Positions 56,632 to 64,000 of a DNA stretch of 64,000 nucleotides are shown here, one piece after another (positions within the stretch are counted from its first letter, which is position 1; every line of letters starts with the position of its first letter). The notes beneath the pieces were generated by a model, which saw only the letters and a program-made list of their open reading frames with translations, ran no database searches and was not told the DNA's origin. This DNA is from CAKZLS01 sp963771545 (GTDB lineage: Bacteria > Pseudomonadota > Alphaproteobacteria > Rhodospirillales > Defluviicoccaceae), in NCBI GenBank assembly GCA_963771545.1, contig CAVYTX010000003.1:744001-808000 (forward strand), given 5' to 3'. A program made the position numbers and the translations under genes.

Positions 56632-56805
56632 CTACACACGGCAACCTTCGTTGGTCGTTACTCGGACAAGCTCCGAGTGCTGTTGCGTCTCAAGCTTCCT
56701 TCTCGCCCGAAGAGAGATAGCGAGTTCCTTTTGGAGCCAAACGACTTTCTTTCTTAGTTTCGCCTCGGTCTCCCCGGTAAACCGGTCCCATAGCTTCCGA
56801 AACAT
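56632..56805 (-). CDS. 57-residue helical protein, uncertain
   Basis: A short frame with ATG 56803-56805 and AGAGGA six bases upstream. Product MFRKLWDRFTGETEAKLRKK then VVWLQKELAISLRARRKLET suggests a charged amphipathic or coiled-coil helix. The gene lies in a long gene-poor stretch upstream of the HD-GYP gene. No family is recognised and conservation is unknown; it may be spurious. Confidence 0.35.
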   Translation of the reverse strand: MFRKLWDRFTGETEAKLRKKVVWLQKELAISLRARRKLETQQHSELVRVTTNEGCRV

Positions 56806-56999
56806 CGCTTTTCCTCTCTAACAGGCGCGGCAAATCCGTGCACGGACGGCGGCGCCGGGCTACCCCGCCGCGGGACAGGCTGGCCCCGCTTCGAGCCGGA
56901 CGCAGGTCCCATTCGGCGAAATGGGCGCTCCGCGATAGACGGCCGCGCGCACCATATGAGAACAAGCTAATACTCTTTCGCCTACTTATCAAGGGTTTT

Positions 57000-57098
57000 A
57001 TTGCACTGCAGCATTGCGCAACTGGAGGTGGTTCTTTTTTTGCCACATAATGATTTAGCCCTTGGAAAGTGTCCATTAGCCAATTGTTGCAGTGCAAT
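57000..57098. repeat. imperfect inverted repeat, 18 bases
   Basis: ATTGCACTGCAGCATTG (57000-57016) and CAATTGTTGCAGTGCAAT (57081-57098) are inverted copies with one insertion and one mismatch, enclosing about 65 bases. The pair sits just after the truncated frame at 57101 and could be terminal repeats of a lost element or a regulatory stem. Confidence 0.4.
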
Positions 57099-57100
57099 AT

Positions 57101-57376
57101 TTATAGCTGCAACAGATCTCTCAAAGAGTTCTTCGCAAGAACGGGTTCAGCCCTAGCGACGTACCGCGGGTTTTTGTGATTGCTATAATCCAAGGCCTGA
57201 CCCATCGCCTTTCGGTAACGTTCAAGCCAAGGCTTGACCTCGTCGGTCCACGCCCGTGCCCGTTCATTCGGATCACCGGTGATGCGACTGGTGAGCTTGC
57301 GCAGCTCCGTCTCAAGAGACCTTTCGGAGAGCGAATTGACGGCACTGCGGATTTTGGATTCAGACTCGATTGAAAA
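57101..57376 (-). pseudogene. truncated open frame, coding-like but without start
   Basis: About 90 codons on the minus strand read SKIRSAVNSLSERSLETELR then KLTSRITGDPNERARAWTDE and VKPWLERYRKAMGQALDYSN, ending at TAA 57101. The composition is protein-like, but there is no ATG or GTG before a TGA at 57377-57379. Probably the 3' remnant of a gene cut off at about 57377, where the sequence passes into a repeat (TCAGA...TCTGA). Family not recognised. Confidence 0.35.
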
Positions 57377-57412
57377 TCAAATCATTCTGACCCCTTGATT
57401 ACATGATTCAAG

Positions 57413-57527
57413 GTAACATGTCCTCGGAACTCGTCCTCGCAAAGACGGCGTCGGTCAACGGGTCCGATTCAACGCCGCCGGTCTTTCAAACCGGACATCC
57501 GGGGACGGAAATCCAGGGACATGTTAC
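57413..57527. repeat. 115-bp unit bounded by inverted GTAACATGTCC
   Basis: GTAACATGTCC (57413-57423) and GGACATGTTAC (57517-57527) are an exact 11-base inverted repeat. The inside is rich in short hairpins and has no reading frame. Copies of the right end recur nearby (see next entries), so this is a small repetitive element. Confidence 0.45.
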
Positions 57528-57546
57528 ATATTTCAGGTGCGGGCGG

Positions 57547-57577
57547 GGAACATGCTGCTTATTTGACATCCGCCCAA
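57547..57577. repeat. 31-base repeat, copy 1
   Basis: GGGGAACATGCTGCTTATTT then GACATCCGCCC resembles the 31 bases at 58652-58682 (GGGGACATGTTATCTAATTG then AACATCCGCCC), and both resemble the end of the 57413-57527 unit. The copies flank the toxin/antitoxin genes. Confidence 0.5.
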
Positions 57578-57805
57578 GGAACAAAGGGGGCGCAATTATT
57601 TATCACCTTTCCTGTGTCACGAGCCCTCCACCGTTTTGGCCGGTCCCATCTTGATCGGTTACGGGGTAGGGCACGTCGCGCCTATTGGCGGCGGCCTTGA
57701 TGCGTTCGAGGAGCGGCACTGCAAGCAAGATGCATCCCCTCTTGACGGACAACCAAGGTTGAAGCTATGCCCAAACGGGCATATATTGGAGGAAGGCACG
57801 GGCAC

Positions 57806-58205
57806 GTGGCAATTACGCCCCCCGAGGACCAGCCGAAGCCGGTGCGCTGGGTTGGCGGCGCCAAGGAGGACTTGAAAAGAGTTCCCGGAGGATGTCCGGA
57901 GGCGCGTCGGTGGTGCCCTGTGGGACGCGCAGCTTGGCCGCAAAGCGCCCTACGTCAAGCCGTTGAAGGGCTTCGGCGGAGCTGGCGTGCTGGAAATTGT
58001 GGACGACTTCGACGGCGACAGCTACCGCGCCGTCTACACCGTGCGTTTTGCCGGGGCCGTCTATGTGCTGCACGCGTTTCAGAAAAAATCGAGGCGGGGC
58101 ATCGCCACGCCGAAAGCCGAGTTGGATCTGATCGAGCAGCGACTCAAGCGAGCCAAAGAGGATTACGAGCGATGGTCAAGAAGCAAGACGCCGAAATCCC
58201 GGTGA
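57806..58205 (+). pseudogene. HigB-type toxin (phage Gp49-like RelE family), frameshifted
   Basis: The restored protein of about 132 residues resembles the HigB/Gp49-like toxin family: PPEDQPKPVRWVGGAKEDLK then EFPEDVRRRVGGALWDAQLG, PLKGFGGAGVLEIVDDFDGD, YRAVYTVRFAGAVYVLHAFQ, KKSRRGIATPKAELDLIEQR. The first frame runs to DLKR and the rest is in the next frame: one extra A in the AAAA run at 57875-57878 explains it. Start GTG 57806 has a GGAGGAAGG leader. Such toxins cleave mRNA on the ribosome. Overlaps the antitoxin by 34 bases. Disrupted as read. Confidence 0.7.
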
Positions 58206-58522
58206 CGCCGGGCAGCGGCAACGTGTTCGCCGACCTGGGCTTCGCCCAACCCGAGGAAGAGCTCACCAAGGCGCAACTCGCGAGCCATATCCGGCGGATT
58301 ATCAAACGCCGCCGCCTGACCCAGGTGGCCGCCGCGTCGCTCATGGGCATCGACCAGCCCAAGGTCTCGGCCCTGCTCAACGGACGGCTCGCCAACTTCT
58401 CCAGCGAACGGCTGATGCGCCTGCTCACCGCGCTCGGCCAGGACGTGGAGATCACGGTCAAGGCGAAGCCCCGCAACCGCGCCCAAGGACGTATTCACGT
58501 CATCGACGCCGCGCACGCGTGA
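58172..58522 (+). CDS. HigA-type XRE antitoxin
   Basis: A 116-residue protein with an XRE helix-turn-helix (LTQVAAASLMGIDQPKVSAL then LNGRLANFSSERLMRLLTAL). It begins within the toxin gene, as expected for reversed higBA operons, and probably represses the pair. ATG 58172 with an AGAGGA leader. Intact even though its toxin frame is not. Confidence 0.75.
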   Translation: MVKKQDAEIPVTPGSGNVFADLGFAQPEEELTKAQLASHIRRIIKRRRLTQVAAASLMGIDQPKVSALLNGRLANFSSERLMRLLTALGQDVEITVKAKPRNRAQGRIHVIDAAHA

Positions 58523-58651
58523 CTTGGGCTGAACGTCGGCGTCAAAAGGAGCACCGTCGAAACAGGGCGATGGGCTCCTGTTCGTTCGCGCGCCGCGCCT
58601 CGCCGTCTCGGCGCGGGCGCGCGAAGATGCCGCGTTGCTTTCAGGGGTTCC

Positions 58652-58682
58652 GGGGACATGTTATCTAATTGAACATCCGCCC
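58652..58682. repeat. 31-base repeat, copy 2
   Basis: GGGGACATGTTATCTAATTG then AACATCCGCCC, the partner of the copy at 57547-57577; about 1.1 kb apart, on either side of higBA. Confidence 0.5.
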
Positions 58683-58944
58683 GGTAGACCGCATTGTAGC
58701 AAGCGCGTCGGTAATTTTGATGGAGGTTCTTTGACGGGTGGAGAAAAACCCGCCTGGGGCACCGACTGATCCTTTGGGGACGCCATTGAAAACGGCGGTG
58801 ATATAGGATAGTATTCCCCTTTCCTTGCCGGACGGGGCGCCGTCGGAGGGGAATTGCCCAGACTCCGAGAGAAATTTTCTCATCCGGAAACGGACACGCC
58901 GACAATTCGCGCCACGTTCGTTAGTCGGAACGAACGGTCCAGTA

Positions 58945-59239
58945 TGACGACAAATGACGACATGGAAGGCGGAACGATCCGGGGCCACACGGGCGTGTTT
59001 CGTTGAATATCAAGGACTTACGTCGTTACGGAGCGAGAATAAGCGCTCCCGAATGTTCGTTTGATATCAATGGGTTACAGACAAAAATGACGACAAATGA
59101 CGACTTTTGACGACATTTTAGCCCATTTTGTTTCGGGCCAAGGAAATCAGCCACTTAGCGGATGTCAAGTCGTCAAATGTCGTCTTTTTCGCGAAAAATG
59201 TCGTCATTTTCGGCGGTTTCTTGACGACACGCGTCGTCA
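58945..59239. repeat. phased TGACGAC heptamers
   Basis: TGACGAC occurs at 58945 and 58955, again at 59088, 59098 and 59108, and at 59222; the complement GTCGTCA occurs at 59169, 59200 and 59233 and GTCGTC again at 59179. Steps of exactly 10 bases (one helical turn) recur in three groups. The rest of 58523-59314 carries no reading frame. Such phased arrays are typical of multi-copy protein-binding sites. They lie upstream of higA's end and downstream of the ABC transporter genes. Confidence 0.6.
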
Positions 59240-59314
59240 TGGGGCCATCCGCCAAATTTGATCGTCGCGCGGCCAGGAATACACGTCGAGCGGGTATCGC
59301 CCAAAGCGCGGAGG

Positions 59315-60004
59315 CTAGGCGAGCGGCGCCATGTGACGGTTCAGGCGGCGTTCGAGCAAGCGGAAGGCGTTGGTGAAGAGGAATGTCAGGATCAGGTAGA
59401 TGGCGCCGGCGGCGAGGAAGATTTCCACCGGCATGTAGGTCCGGGCGATGATGGTCCGGGCCATGCCGGTGAGGTCGAGCAGGGTGATGGTGCTGGCGAG
59501 CGCGCTGCCCTTGAGCATCAGGATCACCTCGTTGCCGTAGGCGGGCATGGCGATGCGCCAGGCCTGAGGCAGGATGATCCGCCGGTAACAGACCGACCGC
59601 GACATGCCGAAGGCGCGGGCGGCTTCGATCTGGCCCCTGGGGACGGCCTCGATGGCGCCGCGGAAGATCTCGGCGGTGTAGGCGCCGGTGTTCAGCGCGA
59701 AGGCGATGATGGCGCACCAGAATGGCTCGCGGAGGATCGGCCATAGGATGCTGTCGCGGACGGCGTCGAACTGCCCGAGGCCGTAGTAGATCAGGAAGAT
59801 CTGCACCAGCAGCGGGGTGCCGCGGAAGAAGAAGATGTAGGCGTAAGCCGGTCCGCGCAGCAACCAGTTCGGCGACACCCGCATCAGCGCGGTGGGCAGC
59901 GCGAACACCATCCCCACCGCGAGGGCGAGCGCCACCAGCTCGACGGTGAGGACCACGCCTTCGAGGAGCTTGGGGAAATTGTCGACGATGACTTCCAGGT
60001 TCAC
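59315..60004 (-). CDS. polar amino acid ABC transporter permease (HisM-like)
   Basis: A 229-residue permease. The EAA motif that contacts the ATPase reads EAARAFGMSRSVCYRRIILP; the preceding FFFRGTPLLVQIFLIYYGLG is typical of HisM/ArtM-type permeases. GTG start at 60004 with a TAAGGAA leader, nine bases after the previous stop. Second permease of a four-gene cassette. Confidence 0.9.
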   Translation of the reverse strand: MNLEVIVDNFPKLLEGVVLTVELVALALAVGMVFALPTALMRVSPNWLLRGPAYAYIFFFRGTPLLVQIFLIYYGLGQFDAVRDSILWPILREPFWCAIIAFALNTGAYTAEIFRGAIEAVPRGQIEAARAFGMSRSVCYRRIILPQAWRIAMPAYGNEVILMLKGSALASTITLLDLTGMARTIIARTYMPVEIFLAAGAIYLILTFLFTNAFRLLERRLNRHMAPLA

Positions 60005-60013
60005 GGCCGTTCC

Positions 60014-60709
60014 TTACGAGGCCATCTTGGGAACGCCCTTGCTCGCGGCGCGTTCGGCGAAGTGCAGGGCCACCATGGTGAGGATGGTCATCAACAGGTA
60101 GAGAACGGCGGCGGTGAGGTAGAAGGTAAACGGCTCGCGAGTGAAGCCGACGGCGATGCTCGCCTTGCGCATGAGCTCCTCGAGGCCGATGACCGAAATC
60201 AGCGAGGTGTCCTTGAGCAGCACCAGAAACAGATTGCCGAGGCCCGGCAGCGCGATGCGCCACACCTGCGGCAGGATGATGCGCCGGAAGGTCAGCGTCC
60301 GGCTCATGCCGAAGGCGCGCGCGGCCTCGATCTGGCCCTTGGGGATGGCCTGAATGGCGCCGCGGAACACCTCCGTGGCGTAAGCTCCGAAGGTCAGGCC
60401 GAGCGCCGTCACCCCGGCGGCGTAGGGGCTGAGCTCGATGAACTCGTCGTGCCCCATCCAGCCGGCGACAGTCGTCAGCATCGCCGACGAGCCGAAATAG
60501 ATGATCAGCACCACCAGCAGCTCGGGCAGGCCGCGCACCACCGTCGTGTAGGCCTCGGCGATGGCGCGGGCCACCCAGACCTCCGAGAGCTTGGCCATGG
60601 CGCCGGCCAGCCCCAGGACAACGCCGACTGAGAGCGCCCCGAACGCCAGTTGCAACGTCATCCATGCGCCCAGCAGCAACTGGTCGCCGAACCCATGGAA
60701 ATCGATCAT
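60014..60709 (-). CDS. polar amino acid ABC transporter permease (HisQ-like)
   Basis: A 231-residue permease with EAARAFGMSRTLTFRRIILP and TTVVRGLPELLVVLIIYFGS. Similar to, but distinct from, the next gene; the two probably form the heterodimeric channel. ATG 60707-60709. Confidence 0.9.
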   Translation of the reverse strand: MIDFHGFGDQLLLGAWMTLQLAFGALSVGVVLGLAGAMAKLSEVWVARAIAEAYTTVVRGLPELLVVLIIYFGSSAMLTTVAGWMGHDEFIELSPYAAGVTALGLTFGAYATEVFRGAIQAIPKGQIEAARAFGMSRTLTFRRIILPQVWRIALPGLGNLFLVLLKDTSLISVIGLEELMRKASIAVGFTREPFTFYLTAAVLYLLMTILTMVALHFAERAASKGVPKMAS

Positions 60710-60746
60710 CGTTGACGACCGCTACGCCGAACCGCCGTCCGCCCCA

Positions 60747-61493
60747 TCAATAGATGCTGAACGGGAAGTACTTGGCGTTGATTTTTTCATAGGTGCCGTC
60801 GGCGACGATGGCGGCAAGCGCGTCGTTCAGACGCTTCAGCAGCTCGGTGTCGTCCTTGCGGACGGCGATGCCGATGCTGTCGTTGATGTTCACCGGCTCG
60901 CCGATGAACTGGAAGCGCTCGCTCGCGCCCTTTTGAAGCCATTCGTAGGTCGGCAGCATGTCCGCGAGCACCACGTCGGTCCGCCCGGATTCCAGATCCA
61001 GATAGGCGTTTTCCTGAGTGTCGTAGAGCTTGATCTGCACGTCGTCTTTCAGATTGTCCTCGAGGTAGATGGCGCTGACCGTCGCGCGCTGGGCGCCCAC
61101 GGACTTGCCCTTGAGGTTGGCGGGATCGATCGTCGAGTTGATGGGTGCGACCCAGCGGAGCTTGTTGGAATAGTAGGGATCAGTGAAGGCGACGGCCTCC
61201 TGCCGTTCAGGGGTAATGGACATGCTGGCGACGATGGCGTCGTACTTCTTGGCCAGCAGTCCCGGGATGATGCCGTCCCAATCCTGGGTGATGAACTCGC
61301 ACTCCACCTGCATTTGATTGCAGAGCGCCGCGGCGATATCGATGTCGAAGCCGATGACGTTGTTATTTTGATCGATCTGATTGAATGGCGGGTACGCGCC
61401 TTCCGTGCCGATGCGCAGTTTTTCCGCCGCCTGGGCGGATCCCGCCACAAAAATACCGAGAACGGTGGCGATGAAGATTGTCCGAATGCTCAT
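60747..61493 (-). CDS. polar amino acid ABC transporter substrate-binding protein
   Basis: A 248-residue periplasmic receptor. Signal peptide RTIFIATVLGIFVAGSAQAA, then IGTEGAYPPFNQIDQNNNVI, FDIDIAAALCNQMQVECEFI, QDWDGIIPGLLAKKYDAIVA and SMSITPERQEAVAFTDPYYS, all typical of the HisJ/ArtJ/LAO group that binds basic or polar amino acids. ATG 61491 has GGGGAGATC upstream. Confidence 0.92.
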   Translation of the reverse strand: MSIRTIFIATVLGIFVAGSAQAAEKLRIGTEGAYPPFNQIDQNNNVIGFDIDIAAALCNQMQVECEFITQDWDGIIPGLLAKKYDAIVASMSITPERQEAVAFTDPYYSNKLRWVAPINSTIDPANLKGKSVGAQRATVSAIYLEDNLKDDVQIKLYDTQENAYLDLESGRTDVVLADMLPTYEWLQKGASERFQFIGEPVNINDSIGIAVRKDDTELLKRLNDALAAIVADGTYEKINAKYFPFSIY

Positions 61494-61546
61494 TTTGATC
61501 TCCCCTTCGGTTTTGGTTCAAACGTTCTTGGACGTTTTACATTACG

Positions 61547-62320
61547 TTACAGGTGGCCGGTAAGGAACTGGCGGCATCGGTCGGATGTGGGGTTCTGGAA
61601 AACCTGGGACGGCGGGCCTTGCTCGTGGATGCGCCCTTCATGCAGGAACACGACGTCCGTCGAGACCTCATTGGCGAAGCGCATTTCGTGGGTAACCACA
61701 AGCATTGTCCGGCCCTCCAGGGCTAGCGTCTGCATGACCTGCAGGACTTCGTTGACCAGTTCCGGATCGAGGGCCGAAGTGGGCTCGTCGAACAGAAGCA
61801 ACCTCGGCTCCATGGCCAGCGCGCGGGCGATGGCGGCGCGCTGTTGCTGTCCGCCGGACAGTTGACCGGGGTAGACGTGGCGTTTGTCGGCGATGCCGAC
61901 CTTGTCCAGCAACGCCTCGGCCCGCCCGGTGGCTTCGACCTTGGAGAGCTTCGCCACGTGAACCGGCGCCTCGATGACATTCTCCAGGATGGTCAAATGG
62001 GACCAGAGATTGAAACTCTGGAAGACGAAACCCATCTTCGCCCGAATCCGGACGATTTGTTTGGGATCGGCGGCCACCAGGCCCACCCCCGGCTTCGCCT
62101 TCAGCGCCAGTTCCTCGCCGGCAACATGGATGCGGCCGTGGTCCGGCGATTCCAGCAGATTGAGGCAGCGCAGAAAGGTGCTCTTGCCCGACCCGCTGGA
62201 TCCGATGATGGAGATCACGTCGCCGTCGCGGGCGGTGAGCGAGATGCCCTTGAGGACCTCCACCGATCCGAAGCTTTTGTGGATGTCGTCGGCAACCAGC
62301 GCCGGCGGGGTCGAGGCCAT
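61547..62320 (-). CDS. polar amino acid ABC transporter ATPase (HisP-like)
   Basis: A 257-residue ATPase with Walker A IIGSSGSGKSTFLRCLNLLE, the signature YPGQLSGGQQQRAAIARALA and Walker B LLLFDEPTSALDPELV, plus the D-loop and the switch histidine in MLVVTHEMRFA. First gene transcribed in a run of four (ATPase, receptor, two permeases), a complete polar amino acid importer. Confidence 0.93.
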   Translation of the reverse strand: MASTPPALVADDIHKSFGSVEVLKGISLTARDGDVISIIGSSGSGKSTFLRCLNLLESPDHGRIHVAGEELALKAKPGVGLVAADPKQIVRIRAKMGFVFQSFNLWSHLTILENVIEAPVHVAKLSKVEATGRAEALLDKVGIADKRHVYPGQLSGGQQQRAAIARALAMEPRLLLFDEPTSALDPELVNEVLQVMQTLALEGRTMLVVTHEMRFANEVSTDVVFLHEGRIHEQGPPSQVFQNPTSDRCRQFLTGHL

Positions 62321-62499
62321 AAATTTGCGTCCTTCGCTGGTCGCTTCGGTCTATCGCGAGGACAATATATGACGTGCTTGACACGATGGAAAGCGAAGTG
62401 CTCTGACTTGCTGGTACAGCGAAAAGAGAGGGTCGGGTGCGCGGCGGCTATCTTCGCCCCATGGCCCGACGGCGCGCGGTCAATTAAACAGAGGACGAC

Positions 62500-63957
62500 A
62501 TGGCGTATCTGATTCAGGGTGAAACCGGCGATTGGGAGGCGGTGATCGGGCTTGAGGTCCACGCCCAGGCCATCACCAGGACCAAGCTGTTCTCCGGCGC
62601 CGCGACGGACTTCGGGAGCGACCCCAACAGCCAGGTTTCGTTCGTCGACGCGGCGTTTCCGGGGATGCTGCCGGTGCTCAACGGCAAGGCCGTCGAGCAG
62701 GCCGTGCGGACCGGTCTTGGCCTCAATGCTCGGATCAATCTGGACAGCGTGTTCGAACGCAAGAACTACTTTTATCCGGATTTGCCGGCCGGGTATCAGA
62801 TCTCGCAGTACCAGCAGCCGGTGGTGGGCGAGGGAACCATCACGCTGGATCTCGCGGACGGAAGCACCAAGGACGTGGGCATCGAGCGCCTGCATTTGGA
62901 ACAGGACGCGGGCAAATCGCTCCACGACCGGGATCCCAGGCGGACCTTTGTCGACCTCAATCGCGCCGGGGTGCCGCTCATGGAGATCGTCTCCAAACCC
63001 GATATCCGCGGTCCCGAGGAGGCGGGCGCCTACCTGCGCAAACTGCGCGCGATCATGCGCTATCTGGGAACCTGCGACGGCAACATGGAGCAGGGGTCGC
63101 TCCGCTGCGACGTCAACGTCAGCGTACGGAAATTCGGCGAAAACACCCTACGGACACGGACCGAGATCAAGAACGTCAACTCGGTTCGTTTCGTCATGCA
63201 GGCCATCGAGCGCGAAGCGGAACGCCAGGTAGGGGTGTACGAGTCCGGAGGCGAGGTGGCGCAGGAAACCCGGCTCTACGACCCGGGCAAGGGCGAAACC
63301 CGCTCCATGCGGGCCAAGGAGTACGCCCACGATTACCGGTATTTCCCCGACCCGGACCTGTTGCCGCTCCGCTTGACGCCTGAATATGTGGACCGGATTC
63401 GCGCCACCCTTCCGGAACTCCCCGACCAGCGCAAACAACGCTACGTCGAGTCCTATGGGCTGAAAGCCGAGGACGCCAGTGTGCTGGTGGCGGAAAAAGA
63501 GGCCGCCGAGTATTTCGAACAGGTTGCCAAGGGACGTGACGGCAAGACCGCGGCCAACTGGGTCATGACCAACCTGTTCTCGGTGTTGAACAAGCAGGGC
63601 AAGGCCGTTACCGAATCGCCAGTGTCCGCCGAAAACCTTGGAAGGCTCCTCGATCTTATGGCCGACGGCACCATTTCGGGGCGGATCGCCAAAGATGTTT
63701 TCGAGATCATGGCCGACACCGGGGGTGATCCCGTCGCCATCGTTAAGGAAAAGGGACTAACGCAGATTACCGACACGTCCGCCATCGAAGCGGCGGTGGA
63801 CAAGGTCATCGCCGACAATCCGGGGCAGGTGGAGCACTTCAAGGCCGGAAATCAGAAGGTCATCGGCTGGTTCGTGGGCCAGATCATGAAAGCGACGCAG
63901 GGGAAGGCAAACCCGAAGCAGGTCAACCAGTTGTTGAAAGCCAAGCTGCCCGATTAG
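62500..63957 (+). CDS. gatB: aspartyl/glutamyl-tRNA amidotransferase subunit B
   Basis: A 485-residue GatB. Seen: WEAVIGLEVHAQAITRTKLF, the ammonia-channel and zinc region with FPGMLPVLNGKAVEQAVRTG, KNYFYPDLPAGYQISQYQQP, HLEQDAGKSLHDRDPRRTFV, DVNVSVRKFGENTLRTRTEI and the C-terminal GNQKVIGWFVGQIMKATQGK. It amidates Glu-tRNA-Gln and/or Asp-tRNA-Asn. ATG 62500 follows GAGGA. gatA and gatC are not in the window. Confidence 0.95.
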   Translation: MAYLIQGETGDWEAVIGLEVHAQAITRTKLFSGAATDFGSDPNSQVSFVDAAFPGMLPVLNGKAVEQAVRTGLGLNARINLDSVFERKNYFYPDLPAGYQISQYQQPVVGEGTITLDLADGSTKDVGIERLHLEQDAGKSLHDRDPRRTFVDLNRAGVPLMEIVSKPDIRGPEEAGAYLRKLRAIMRYLGTCDGNMEQGSLRCDVNVSVRKFGENTLRTRTEIKNVNSVRFVMQAIEREAERQVGVYESGGEVAQETRLYDPGKGETRSMRAKEYAHDYRYFPDPDLLPLRLTPEYVDRIRATLPELPDQRKQRYVESYGLKAEDASVLVAEKEAAEYFEQVAKGRDGKTAANWVMTNLFSVLNKQGKAVTESPVSAENLGRLLDLMADGTISGRIAKDVFEIMADTGGDPVAIVKEKGLTQITDTSAIEAAVDKVIADNPGQVEHFKAGNQKVIGWFVGQIMKATQGKANPKQVNQLLKAKLPD

Positions 63958-64000
63958 AGCGACAGCGCCGCTTTTTGCCGGGCGCCGAACGAAAAAGCCG

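Noticed and set aside
58945..59239. CRISPR array
   Set aside because: The heptamers are only 7 bases with 3-base gaps and reversed copies; no 25-40 base repeats or cas genes occur.
59118..60665. A 515-codon frame spanning the two permease genes
   Set aside because: It lies on the same strand in another frame, is arginine/histidine rich and lacks any membrane helices; the two permeases account for the DNA.
1..64000. tRNA or rRNA genes
   Set aside because: I saw no tRNA-like T-loop/anticodon arrangement and no rRNA motifs; absence is by eye only.

Overview
The window is high-GC bacterial DNA with tightly packed operons, several ATGA or GTGA overlaps between neighbouring genes, and gene content typical of an alphaproteobacterium, possibly a Rhodospirillales-like lineage. 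That placement is an inference from gene families and operon style; no rRNA gene is present to confirm it. The lifestyle suggested is heterotrophic: aromatic acids, amides, amino acids, creatine/sarcosine and polyhydroxyalkanoate (PHA).

Layout. 1-6.6 kb (minus strand): a dihydroorotate-dehydrogenase-like gene cut by the window edge, an alpha/beta hydrolase (frameshifted), phaZ, phaC, a branched-chain-amino-acid-type binding protein (frameshifted) and an IclR regulator. 6.8-19.6 kb (plus strand): a near-complete phenylacetate catabolon, paaG-H-I-J-K then paaA-B-C-D-E, a PaaA/PaaC-like ferritin paralogue (frameshifted), paaY, paaN and a second hotdog thioesterase. 19.6-22 kb: rpiA and guaA. 22-25.5 kb: a two-gene unit, a SNF2/RapA-like helicase with a TPR-like N-terminus followed by an unrecognised zinc-ribbon protein. 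25.9-31.1 kb: a broken MFS transporter and pyruvate dehydrogenase aceE-aceF. 31.2-36.8 kb: M20 amidohydrolase, a DUF3100-like membrane pair, a dicarboxylate/cation symporter and another amino-acid-type binding protein. 37-42.7 kb: threonine ammonia-lyase, an nhaC fragment, a Na+/solute symporter cut by a small inserted element, its 37-residue companion, a creatinase with an in-frame amber codon, and a LysR regulator. 42.8-51 kb: soxB-D-A-G, sdaA and glyA. 51-59 kb: MOSC protein, a fused double methyltransferase, a secreted trypsin-like protease, an HD-GYP protein, and a gene-poor stretch with repeats and a higBA-type toxin/antitoxin pair. 59.3-62.3 kb: a polar amino acid ABC transporter. 62.5 kb to the end: gatB.

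How the genes fit together. The creatinase, sarcosine oxidase, serine hydroxymethyltransferase and serine dehydratase form a route creatine to sarcosine to glycine to serine to pyruvate, which pyruvate dehydrogenase could drain into acetyl-CoA. The two entry steps (symporter and creatinase) are both disrupted, while everything from sarcosine downward is intact. The phenylacetate genes also end in acetyl-CoA and succinyl-CoA, next to PHA synthesis and depolymerisation genes.

Most notable observations. (1) Two ~262-bp mobile elements (35419-35680 and 38984-39245) have different terminal inverted repeats but homologous cores, each folding into two long hairpins whose stems differ by compensatory base-pair changes; a partial copy and a terminal-repeat-only copy are also present. 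One copy sits inside the symporter gene with a clean CTAG duplication. (2) The helicase plus zinc-ribbon pair is a candidate undescribed two-gene system. (3) TGACGAC heptamers spaced exactly 10 bp apart lie upstream of nothing obvious at 58.9-59.2 kb. (4) At least six single-base length changes in short homopolymers break five accessory genes, so either homopolymer sequencing error or ongoing gene decay must be considered.
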